From: CAWBRY01 sp963791295
GTDB taxonomy: Bacteria > Bacteroidota > Bacteroidia > Chitinophagales > Chitinophagaceae
Length of the DNA: 64,000 bases
Reading direction: 5' to 3'
NCBI GenBank assembly: GCA_963791295.1
Contig: CAWBRY010000001.1
Span: forward strand, 1,798,001-1,862,000
Below the pieces are notes generated by a model, which saw only the letters and a program-made list of their open reading frames with translations, ran no database searches and had not been told where the DNA came from. Both the position numbers and the translations under genes were made by a program. The first letter of the stretch is position 1, and every line of letters starts with the position of its first letter. Below, piece by piece: positions 19,583 to 28,683 of the stretch.

Positions 19583-20892
19583 CTTCCCCGACCAGGAAGA
19601 CGCTCCCACAGACCAGGATCAAATCGTCTCTGCCCGCTTTGGATAACGCTGATTTCACCGCCTGATTTACGTCGCTAAAGGTAGTTCCATGCAAGCCGGC
19701 GGCAGCCGCTATGGTTGCTAATTCTTCTTCCGGCATCGCTCTTGGGATTTGCGCCTTTGTATAGTAATATTCTGCATTCTTCGGCAGCAGGTTCATGATC
19801 TTTTCCACTTCCTTATCCTTTACCAGTCCGATGATCACGTGAAGCTGATGAGGCTCCATTAATTCCAGTTGATAGAGAAGTTGACGAATGCCATCTACAT
19901 TATGGGCTACATCCAGTATAATCTTGGGAGTGTGGTGGATGATCTCCCAGCGGCCATGCAATCCCGTTAGTTTCCTTACCTGGCTCAGAGCGCGATGGGT
20001 GACTTCATGTTCTATTTTCCATCCTTTTTCCTTTAATTGAAAACAGGCTTCCAGGACTGTTAGCAGGTTTTTTGTTTGATAAATGCCCGGCAGGTCCAGA
20101 TGATATTTCTGTGATCGGTATGATGTTCCTCAGAAACTTCAACAACAAGCTCATTCTTTTCCCAGTGCCAGTTGAGCTACACGTCTTTTTTCACTGGCGA
20201 TGGTCATTTGCGCATTTTTTTCATTAGAGATCCTTGTAAAAACGGGGAGCGTTTCCGGCAGGAATTCACCAATGACAACAGGCACATCCTGTTTGATGAT
20301 CCCTGCCTTTTCGAAAGCTATTTTTTCCAGGCTATCTCCGAGCATGTTCATGTGGTCCCATCCGATATTAGTTATGATGGAGAGTTCAGGCGTGATAATG
20401 TTAGTGCTGTCCAGCCTTCCACCCAGACCCACCTCAATCACTGCCATTTCAACACCCTGATGGACAAAATAATCAAATGCCATAGCTACAGTAATTTCAA
20501 AAAAGCTTGGCTCGATTTCTTCTATAAGCGGTTTTAACCGTTCGGTGAAATCGACAACGAAATCAGGATCAATCATCGTTAACTTTTCTATCGCTTCAGT
20601 CTCAGAATGACCAGATACTTTGATCCTTTCCCGAAAGTCTTTTAAATGGGGGGACGTGTAGAGACCGGTCTTATAGCCGGCCAATTGTAAAATTGTCGCC
20701 AGCATGTGACTGACAGAACCCTTCCCATTGGTGCCGGCCACATGAATACTTTTAAATTCGTAACTGTGGATTGCCGAGAAATTCGCATAGACGGACTGTA
20801 TTTGTCAAATCGTTCTTGAATGCCGCCGAGCCGATCCGGCTGAACATCGGTAATCGTGTAAATAGATAGTCGATAGTCTGCTGATAATTCAT
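19554..20892 (-). CDS. folC: Bifunctional folylpolyglutamate/dihydrofolate synthase FolC
   Basis: The ATG at 20892 opens MNYQQTIDYLFTRLPMFSRI. The P-loop HVAGTNGKGSVSHMLATIL, the omega-loop TGLYTSPHLKDFRERI, AVIEVGLGGRLDSTNII and ITNIGWDHMNMLG are FolC hallmarks, and the C-terminal domain reads IILDVAHNVDGIRQLLYQLE and LILVCGSVFLVGEVNS. The corrected length is about 445 residues. It adds glutamate to dihydropteroate and folates. Three or four frame changes occur (near 20750, 20155 and 20060). A -7 box ends six bases before the ATG. Confidence 0.93.
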
Positions 20893-20898
20893 GCCGCG

Positions 20899-20906
20899 CA
20901 AATGTA
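20899..20906 (-). promoter_or_regulatory. -7 box (TACATTTG) of folC
   Basis: TACATTTG on the minus strand is an exact TAnnTTTG match ending six bases upstream of the folC ATG, implying a very short or absent 5' leader. Confidence 0.5.
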
Positions 20907-20995
20907 AGAAAAGGGAAGTCGGCCGATGGCGGGATGTGAATGGATAAAATACAAAAGCCACCCCGAAGGATGGCTATTGACCTGAATTCTAATCC

Positions 20996-21865
20996 TTAGT
21001 TGATTTTGAAATTAAACTGGACTGTGCACATCGATTCATGATCGGCCTTATCAAATCGGATGTTCTGAAGATATTGAATGATGGCTTCCCTATAGGCGCT
21101 ACCGAACTGGTAGACGACCCGCGGGCAATGCTTACAAATTGACCGACTCCGTCAGGAGAAACATTGATATTGGCATACACAACTGCTTTTTCGAGATCGC
21201 CAGGGAAAGAATAATAACGGACGATCTTTCGGTCACCGTTGGTGATTTTTGGGCCGGATCCGCCGCCTCGAGCCCGTGCCATTTCCTCCTCCATTGCCAT
21301 TTCCCCTGCCTCCGTCATTAGCCATTGCCATTCCCAACGCCGTTCCCATTTCCCTTACCACCGCTGCGCTCATAATCATCGGCCAGCCGCCACCCTTTCC
21401 TGATCCCGTCAGTGTCTTTCCGACGACTGCTTTTGGCTTGGGTGGAGGAGGCGCCGGAGTTTCAACACCGGTTTCGGAAGGTTGTCTTAACACTGAGCTA
21501 TTATCAATTTTCGTGGCGTTAGGCTTAGGATTATTTGGTTTTAAGACTTCCGGATTTTCTTTATCATTGTCTTCTTCAATATCCTTGGAATCATCTTTCA
21601 TGCCTGGTGCGGGGGCGATTGAGGGGCTGTTGCGACCAGGACCGGCAGCATGAACGGGATTGCCGCCGCCACCGCCACCTTTGGCGATCAAAACGGGTTC
21701 TTCAGGTAAATTTAATTGAACTTCGATACCCGGCTCGGGGACGATTTTTTCAAATACCGGCAACTTCCATTTCAGCAGGAACATCAACAGCACCATCAGT
21801 CCGGCAAATCCGGCAGTGATCATAGTGGCCTGGGAATTTTTCCTGGATTCAAGGGTTGCAGACAT
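20996..21865 (-). CDS. TonB-family energy transducer-like protein
   Basis: The start MSATLESRKNSQATMITAGF leads into one membrane segment (GLMVLLMFLLKWKL). A Pro/Gly/Asn-rich periplasmic linker follows (APPPPKPKAVVGKTLTGSGK, then a GN-repeat region broken by indels). The C-terminal TonB-like domain reads KIVRYYSFPGDLEKAVVYAN, VSPDGVGQFVSIARGSS and, in the corrected frame, YREAIIQYLQNIRFDKADHE. An ATG six codons upstream (21883) is open, but a -7 box at 21885-21892 ends two bases before it, so translation from 21865 is more likely. ExbB/ExbD genes, expected upstream, are not in the window. Confidence 0.8.
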
Positions 21866-21884
21866 AGCGTAAGCGTTGTTCATA

Positions 21885-21892
21885 CAAATTTA
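21885..21892 (-). promoter_or_regulatory. -7 box (TAAATTTG) of the TonB-like gene
   Basis: TAAATTTG is an exact consensus match on the minus strand. Its position decides between the two possible starts: a transcript starting about five to seven bases downstream would not include the ATG at 21883 but would include the one at 21865. Confidence 0.5.
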
Positions 21893-22077
21893 CATTTTAA
21901 CGGTCAGAACCACTAGTGCCCAATTTTCAACACCTGTTATTAACGATCAAATGCTATGCAACTTGTATGATAGCCGATATATGAAATTGTTAAAAACCAG
22001 GCTTGAAGCAATACCGAAGAGACGTTTCAATTGATAATTATCTTAAAGGATGTTATATCACGTCTTCGATTTGAATT

Positions 22078-22997
22078 TTAAGAACTTTGAAGATTCGCTA
22101 ACAAGATTACCCGAAAATGACAAGCTATCATACTAATCTACATGTGGATCCATGTAAAATCTTCATGTAGGATCAGCGCAGCTTCCAGACTGCTGAAGAT
22201 GGGAATCAGATTTCCAAATAATGCGGTCCTTCCCGCACCCAATTTTCCGATGGCAATATTCCAGCACAAAAAACAGATCACCGATGCTCCAGCTCCGAGA
22301 TAGAGAATTTTTAAGAACAGATTGATGTCCCAGTGAACGGCCGGATGATGATTCAATTCCCATAGATAGAAAGGTAATCAGACAGGATGGTTCCCAAACT
22401 AAATACAATGAATAAAAAATTGATTGCCGAAATGTTCGCCGGTTTTTTTTTAACAAGCGTATTATAGACTGGCAAAGAAAAAGGCAGCCAGCAACACCCA
22501 TCCATCACCCTTCGTAAATTGCAAGGGTCAATAGATTTTGAAGATCTCCTTTTGACAAAAGAAAAAGAATCCCAGCAAATGCAGATCAGTATCCCGCTCA
22601 TTTTTAAAAGCCGATCCTTTCCTTTAAAAAGATCCGGGCAAGGATGATCGACATGACGGGAGAAGAAGTGGTGCCGATCAGCGCGAGGTTGATCGCCGTC
22701 GTATAATGCGCGCCGACATAAACAAACGTATTGAACAGGGCAATGCCCGTGAGTGCAACCCAAAACAAATAATGCAGGGATTGCTCTGACAGTCATCCAT
22801 TCATTCTTGAATTGCCTGATAGCAAAAGGAGAAATGATGATGGATGCGATCAGCCAACGGTAAAAATTAAGACTGACAGGCGGGATTTGCCTGATCACTC
22901 CGCGGGCGATAATAAAATTGCCTGACCAGATGATCGCGGCCAAGCACTGCCAGTCCGATGCCCTGGCTAAATATTTTTTGATAGATGGTGGTTGCAT
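22078..22997 (-). CDS. EamA/DMT-family membrane transporter
   Basis: The start MQPPSIKKYLARASDW is followed by AAIIWSGNFIIARGVIRQIP and PVSLNFYRWLIASIIISPFA, the first EamA repeat. The second repeat appears as LYLGAGASVICFLCWNIAIG and IFSSLEAALILHEDFTWIH. An in-frame TAG lies at 22138, but hydrophobic codons continue in another frame to a TAA at 22078-22080, giving about 306 residues and ten membrane segments, the family norm. These carriers export amino acids or other metabolites; the substrate is unknown. Four or five one-base errors interrupt it. It follows the radical SAM gene by eight bases on the same strand. Confidence 0.82.
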
Positions 22998-23005
22998 GTA
23001 ATAAA

Positions 23006-24277
23006 TCAGGAATGAGCAAAGTCCATTTCGAAGTTACCATGGATACGTTCGATCGGAGGATTGAAATATCCAAAGCGCAGTTGTGGAAATTCTTCATGGA
23101 TCAATTGCATCAGTTGATTCATTCCCAGGCATTCGCCGGTATCGGTAATGCCGATCTTTCCAAGGTACCAGTCCGGATCGATATTGAAATTCCGCCATTG
23201 GATCATTTTCAATCCGGTTTCTTTGATCAGTTTTCTGAAGCGCTTCATATTCCGCGATACTATCCGTCATTCCTGGAAATACAAAGTAGTTGATGGAAGT
23301 CCAGCCGCCAAAAGAATTCACCACCCTGAGACTTTCAACAATATCATCAAAGTCATAATTATTTGGCCGGTAATATGGCATATAAATTTCGCGGCGTGCC
23401 GAATTGGTGCTAACGCGAATAGAATCCAGACCTGCTTCACATAAGGATCTTCACTGCATCTGGCTTTGAAGCATTGGTATTGATATTGATACTTCCTTTT
23501 TGGGTATGTTTGCGGATTCCAATAATCGCATCCCTGATCGTTTCCCACATGAGCAAAGGTTCGCCTTCACATCCCTGGCCAAAACTGACGATCGGAAATG
23601 GGGCTGATTCAAGATGAGGAACGGTAAATTCTATGATCTCTTCTGCCGTCGGCCTGAATTGCAGTCGGTCTTGTGTGGACACGATCGTTTCTTCAAATGG
23701 TTGAAATGAAATGCATCCGATGCAATTGGCATTGCAAGCGGGAGAAGAAGGAACGGGGCATTCCCATCGCCCCAGGAAAAAATTCCGGGCGGCAGGGCAA
23801 TGATAGGTCAATGCGCAATTTTTTCCAATGTGTTCGACCAGCCGGTTATGCGGATAGGCTTTTAATAATTGTTGAACTCCTGCATCGACTTTGCTTGGAT
23901 CATAGCCTTCGCTGTCCTGCCGGATATCGGCTTCAATCCTCCTGGCCGGAACATAGAATTTATCATTCAGCCAGCCGGCCGCAGTATAACAAAATAAGTG
24001 GAAGGGTAGGAGCACTCGGCCGCTGATTCATATGCTGCCAAATAAAATCCAGTGTGTGCAGGTGGAATGAAAGCTGCCACGGCCCATCCTTTTTCACATA
24101 AACGCATTTCCCCGGTTGATCACATCGATGCCGATGCCTCGTCTTCCCGGCAATTCATACAATGATCCTCCCTGCGGTAAGTTCGATCCAATCCTCGTGA
24201 GGAACAGGCAATGCATCCCATCCGCTACGTCCGGTTACATAGAGCGTACGTATCCTCAAAGATGGTTCCCTTGCCAT
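23006..24277 (-). CDS. Radical SAM protein of unknown function
   Basis: The N-terminal domain starts MAREPSLRIRTLYVTGRSGW and reads PVPHEDWIELTAGG…LYELPGRRGIGIDVI after one correction. The radical SAM cysteine motif is ACNANCIGCISFQP (CxxxCxxC), followed by VSFGQGCEGEPLLMWETIRD and SININTNASKPDAVKIL. The C-terminal part reads YRPNNYDFDDIVESLRVVNS, IQWRNFNIDPDWYLGKIG and GYFNPPIERIHGNFEMDF. Three further cysteines (NCALTYHC…ECPVP) lie just upstream of the main motif and might bind a second cluster. The substrate is not recognisable. The corrected length is about 423 residues. The downstream EamA gene is eight bases away, so the two may be co-transcribed. Confidence 0.8.
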
Positions 24278-24310
24278 CGGAGTATAATATATATGGAGAT
24301 TGAGAAAGCA

Positions 24311-24653
24311 TTAATCTTTTAGCTGTTGTTTGCAAAATTCGTTGAATTCTTTTTCTCCTGGGTTCGAAAATCCTTCATCGACCAGTTGCTGAATGATCTT
24401 ATTGTTCTTAAAATCCAAGTGTCAACAATCCATCTTTCAGGATCAGATTGGATAATTCTGCTCCATTCAATGGATACGTGTTCGGAAAGGAAGGATAGCT
24501 GATGGTGTCGGTATCTAACTGTAACCAGAAGTTTTCTGGTGGATATCCGGTAAGAAGAATAAATAATGAATACAGGAAAGAAAGCGAGCCACCATTGTGA
24601 AGATAATATCGCGAGTGATGTTCACAATGATAAAAAGATCGTGAGCCGGCCAT
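24311..24653 (-). CDS. Small conserved-looking protein of unknown function
   Basis: The ATG at 24653 opens MAGSRSFYHCEHHSRYYLHN, then one hydrophobic stretch (SLSFLYSLFILLTGY), then NFWLQLDTDTISYPSFPNTY and LNGAELSNLILKDGLLT. A one-base error near 24412 shifts to DFKNNKIIQQLVDEGFSNPG and EFNEFCKQQLKD before TAA at 24311-24313, about 113 residues. An alternative start at 24699 in another frame (MPPYTLVLKNEKRRSYG) would need one more correction. I do not recognise the family. It sits between the arginase-family gene (upstream) and the radical SAM gene (33 bases downstream), all on the minus strand. Confidence 0.55.
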
Positions 24654-24674
24654 AAGATCTTCGTTTTTCGTTTT

Positions 24675-25767
24675 TTAATACCAGTGTATATGGAGGCATG
24701 TGTCGTGACCTTTAAGTTCGGGAGCGAATTGCTGGTCACTAGTAAATTGCACAGTTTGAATAATACCCGGGCTCCAACATTGGCATCCCAATCAGTTTCT
24801 CCCACGCCTACTTCACTCAGATCAAATCCGACGATGCGTGCTGCCACTTTGCACCAGTTTAGTAAACAGGTAAAAAACTTGTTCTGTTTCGAATCCTCCC
24901 TGCACCGGCGTTCCGGTATTTGGACAAAGTTTCGGATCCAGTCCGTCGATATCAAAACTGATAAAAACTTTTTCAGGAAGTTTTGCGACGATCTCTTCCG
25001 CAATTATTTTCCAGGTCTGGCCTTCATATTGCCGGCCTTTGATCTCCTTATCAAAATAAGTAATGATGCGATAATTACTTTGCCGGATATAATCCCATTC
25101 GCCGCCGCTATAGTCCCGTACACCAACCTGTACCAGTCTTTGGAGTTCGGGGATCTCAGTCAATGCATTAAACATAATGCCTGCATGGGAATAATTAAAT
25201 CCCTGATAGTCGTCGCGCAGATCACAATGGGCGTCGATTTGAAGAATGCCAAAAGCGGGATTCCTTTCTGCGATGGCTTTCAGGTAACCCAAGGTAAGTG
25301 CTATGATCGCCGCCGAACAGCCCACCAGTTTGTTTTTGACAAGCAGGACTTTAGTTTGTTCATAAACCCAATTGTTGAGATAAGCGCTGCCTTCATTTAC
25401 TTCCTTCAGGGTTTTTGACATGAAATGGTTGGCAGAAACATCTTCATCCCGGGCGATATAATCAATGTATAATTCTGCTTCTTTCCTGAGATAATCGCTT
25501 TTCATCAGGATCTTGCTGTCGCTCTGGCGCATAAAAAAACCCTGTCTTCCAGGCGTCAGGCATTTCGGGATCATAGAGGTCAACCTGGAGACTGGCCTTG
25601 AAGATGGATTCAGGAGCTCGGGCTGTTCCCATTCCATAGCTAACTGTAACTTCCCAGGGCACTGGAACAATGACCAGGCGGGCATCGTTTTCATTGCTCG
25701 GTAAGCCAAAGATGTTGAAATTGGGATTACTGACATCTTCCGGGTCGTAATTGGAAAAATCAACCAT
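24675..25767 (-). CDS. Arginase/agmatinase/formimidoylglutamase family hydrolase
   Basis: The start MVDFSNYDPEDVSNPNFNIF leads to LVIVPVPWEVTVSYGMGTAR. The binuclear manganese motifs are visible across frames: LLGGDHSTYLGL, ILQIDAHCDLRDDYQGFNYS and ISFDIDGLDPKLCPNTGTPV. The C-terminal region reads RIVGFDLSEVGVGETDWDAN and GARVLFKLCNLLVTSNS. The stop is ambiguous because of an indel near the end; a TAA at 24675 is the best candidate. The substrate (arginine, agmatine or formiminoglutamate) is not decided by the visible residues, and no hut or spe gene is near. The length is about 364 residues. Confidence 0.85.
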
Positions 25768-25868
25768 ACTGCGATTATTGAAAAGCTGTGCAAGTTAAAT
25801 GCCTTTGCAATTTCAGCAAAATCAGAATGAAGAGGGCTTCAGAAAAGCGGATGTAAAATTGCAGTCGG

Positions 25869-26939
25869 TTATTTCCGGCTCAGGTGCTTAAGATGCAAGA
25901 CATGTGATGCGACGGCCAGGCTCATCTTTGGATATTCTATATAGGGAACTCCAAAATCCTGGCAAGCCTTCTTAATGATCTTGCTGATTGCAGGATAGTG
26001 CACATGTGATATGCGGGGAAATAGATGATGCTCGATCTGGAAATTCAATCCGCCAACCCACCAGGAGATCCATTTGTTTCTTGTTGCAAAATTGGCTGTA
26101 GTCTTCAATTGATGGATCGCCCATTCATCTTCCATTTTTCCGGTCGATGCATTGGCTGCAGGAAAATGCGTTTCTTCAACCGTATGTGCCAATTGAAAAA
26201 CGATACTCAAAACAAAACCCGCAAACAGAGCAAAGACCAGGAAGCCGAGGATCCAGGTCCTGAAACCCAAGATGATAAATCGGAACAGCAACAAACAAAA
26301 AGGCATGGATGAGCTTAAATCCCCAAAAAGAAATATGGTCCGCCAAATTCATTTTTTTCAGCGGCGTCGGTCCGATCCTTTTCAAAAAATATTTTTTGTA
26401 GTCGGTAACAAGGACCCACCACAAATAAAGCAGGGAATAAGCAAGCCAAAAATAAAAATGCTGGTAGCGGTGAACTTTATAATACTTCTGTGTTTCGCAG
26501 AGTCTCAGAAAAGGTTTTGCTTCGATATCGTCATCGACTCCGTCAATATTCGTATAGGTATGGTGAATGATATTATGCTTGGATCTCCACATGAAATTAT
26601 TAGCACCCAGGAAATTCAATGAAAGCCCTGCGATTTATTCACCCATTTATAACGGCTGAAGCTCCCATGCATGCCATCATGCATCATATTGAAGCCGATG
26701 GCAGCAGTCAATCCTCCCAGCACAAGGCATTCGGTAATTGCAAGCCACGTCGTCAGGCGTATAAAAAATCAGATGAATATAGATAGCTATGAAACTAACA
26801 AGTAAGACGATCGCTTTGAGGAAGAGGGAGAAATTACCGGTATGTGGACTTTCCGACTTCTATTGAAATAATCGCTGATCCTTTTTTTTAATTCAGTGTG
26901 GAAAGATTGGGAGATATTTGAGAATTTAGGAATGGGCAT
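25869..26939 (-). CDS. Membrane fatty acid (acyl-CoA) desaturase, front-end type
   Basis: The ATG at 26939 opens MPIPKFSNISQSFHTELKKR. The three histidine boxes of membrane desaturases are present: FNMMHDGMHGSFSRYK (HxxxH, read across a frame change), SKHNIIHHTYTN (HxxHH) and the third box LNFQIEHHLFPRISHVHYP with Gln at the first position, as in delta-6/linoleoyl-type enzymes. Hydrophobic segments flank them (FLVFALFAGFVLSIVFQLAH). The length is about 357 residues. It introduces double bonds into membrane fatty acids with oxygen. There is no cytochrome b5 domain, so a separate electron donor is needed. Confidence 0.92.
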
Positions 26940-26966
26940 TTTAAAATTGTATTAATATTGGACGTG

Positions 26967-26974
26967 CAAAGGTA
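26967..26974 (-). promoter_or_regulatory. -7 box (TACCTTTG) of the desaturase gene
   Basis: TACCTTTG on the minus strand is an exact TAnnTTTG match located 27 bases upstream of the desaturase ATG, in the 80-base gap after bshB1. Confidence 0.5.
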
Positions 26975-27019
26975 ACGCTTATTATGCAAACCGGATTAAA
27001 TCTTTGAGAATGAGCGGCT

Positions 27020-27766
27020 CTATGTTTCGAGCTGGACGAGCGCATCCAGGTTCCGGATGCCAATCGTCTTATCGACGGTAAATCCTTCTGCATATTTTAC
27101 GCCAATCCGTTTTCCGAGCATCCTGGCTCTGGCGATAATGCTCTCCAGAAAATCGGGGGTAGAAATATAGGTTTGGGGGCCTTCTTCACTCGTATCGCTG
27201 ACGTATAAAATTGGGATCAAATAGCTTCTATTGCCTTCATTCGTTGATCAAAAACAGGGGTAATATCAATTAAAAGATTAGGTTCGTGATACCAATCCTG
27301 AATATAATGCAAGACGTAGCTGGGGCGCCAGCGCGGTTGGACATTTCCCATTTCATCCAGCGTTTCGATTTTAACCAGGCCTGCCAGAAAGCAACTTTCA
27401 GCGATCATTTTCCCGGCCCTTCCGTGATCGGGATGGCGGTCGTGCAGGATGCATTGGCAGATCACCACATCGGGTTGATAGTTCCTGATGGCCTGGATGA
27501 ACTTCAGTTCGGTTTTCTTCATCATCCTCAAAAAAACCATCCCGCATTTTGAGGTTTTCCCTCATTTGAACTGCCCATGATCGATGGCAGCATTCGCTGC
27601 TTCTTTGTGCCCTCGTTTCAATATTGCCGCGCGCTGCCCAATTCACCTTGGGTGAGGTCAACGATACCTGCTTTTTTCCGCTTTTGATTTCTTTGATCAG
27701 TGTTCCGGAACAACCGAGTTCAACATCATCGGGATGGACGCCGATGGCGAGGAGGTCTAGTTTCAT
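27020..27766 (-). CDS. bshB1: Bacillithiol biosynthesis deacetylase BshB1
   Basis: The ATG at 27766 opens MKLDLLAIGVHPDDVELGCS, containing the zinc-binding HPDD motif of LmbE/PIG-L deacetylases. After two corrections the middle reads NYQPDVVICQCILHDRHPDH (second zinc-site region) and PRWRPSYVLHYIQDWYHEPN, and the end reads KRIGVKYAEGFTVDKTIGIR with the BshB1-specific YAEGF. The length of about 240 residues fits. It deacetylates GlcNAc-malate to GlcN-malate, the substrate that BshC (bshC at 2554) joins to cysteine. Confidence 0.93.
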
Positions 27767-27780
27767 AACGCAAATAAGGA

Positions 27781-27871
27781 TAGTCGGGAGTCAGGAGTCT
27801 GGAGCTAGAAAGAATTGACGATAATAAATTCATGCTGGATCTAGTCCCACTCCAGACTCCCAACTCCCACT
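27781..27871. repeat. Imperfect inverted repeat between bshB1 and the DUF4294 gene
   Basis: The left arm (27781-27807) contains GGGAGTCAGGAGTCTGGAG and the right arm (27841-27871) contains CTCCAGACTCCCAACTCCC, its near-perfect reverse complement, with 33 bases between. The arms also carry internal GGAGTC repeats. The RNA could form a long hairpin after the DUF4294 gene, whose stop codon lies in the right arm. Confidence 0.7.
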
Positions 27872-28582
27872 ATCTCCTATAAGGATTATTATACCAACTC
27901 CCATCGATCTCTTGAACGATGAGTTCGATTTGATGGTCGGTCTTTTCTTTAATATCCCAATCCTGCTTCATATTGCTCCCAAAGAAGAAAGCGACAGTTT
28001 GATAGAAGCGCTGCGGTCAATCCGCCACGGTATTCTTTCACTATTTCGTAACAATTATTGCCCGTTTGCCGGTTGATGAGTTTCATTAAGATTTTTCCCT
28101 GATAAACGGAAAGATTGGAGAGAGGATCACTGAATTGACTTTCTTCAATTCTTTTTCTCTTGACTTAATATATTTCTTTCCGTTCTTTTTTTGAATGCAC
28201 ATTTGTCAGATTGGTATTGATATCATTGATCGTCATTCCGGCAATTCTTGCATACGGATAGGTGACATAAACCGCATTTCGCAATCTTGTCCATTCTGCA
28301 ATATGCTTTGCCAATTTATCAGGTGGCAAGGTTAGAAACCCAGGCCATCTCCAATTCTTTATATGGAAGCAGTTCACCCTGGTACCAAATTGCATCGACA
28401 ACGATCGTATCATTGGGTCCCCAGTTCTTTGCTCTTTCCGACAACTGGTGGAATAGGAGGGATTGTATCCGTACGAGCGGTTGGAGGATCAATTTGTGCA
28501 AGATGCACTGAGAGTTGACAAGAGCAGCAAAGGCCAGGAGAACCACATTTCGAATAAAATGATATTTAAACGCACTGACCAT
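27870..28582 (-). CDS. DUF4294 family protein
   Basis: The start MVSAFKYHFIRNVVLLAFAA gives a signal-like N-terminus. The body reads DTIVVDAIWYQGELLPYKEL, DKLAKHIAEWTRLRNAVYVT and YPYARIAGMTINDINTNL, and the C-terminal piece, in several frames, reads YQTVAFFFGSNMKQDWD and IELIVQEIDGSWYNNPYR. This is the DUF4294 pattern, seen in Bacteroidota. The corrected length is about 237 residues. The function is unknown. The stop codon overlaps the inverted repeat described next to it. Confidence 0.75.
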
Positions 28583-28589
28583 CGAATTG

Positions 28590-28597
28590 TAAAGTTA
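28590..28597 (-). promoter_or_regulatory. Putative -7 box (TAACTTTA) of the DUF4294 gene
   Basis: TAACTTTA (seven of eight to consensus) lies seven bases before the ATG at 28582 on the minus strand, another example of a box directly next to a start codon. Confidence 0.35.
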
Positions 28598-28683
28598 AAA
28601 AACAGAGCCTGAAGGCATTACTAAGTGAGACAAGAAAAGGCCAGGCGGATCGCTGTCTGAAAAATGGCAAATTTAAGAATTTG

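Noticed and set aside
21866..21883. The upstream ATG (MNNAYA) as start of the TonB-like protein
   Set aside because: An exact -7 promoter box ends two bases before it, so the transcript would begin downstream; the next ATG at 21865 fits better.
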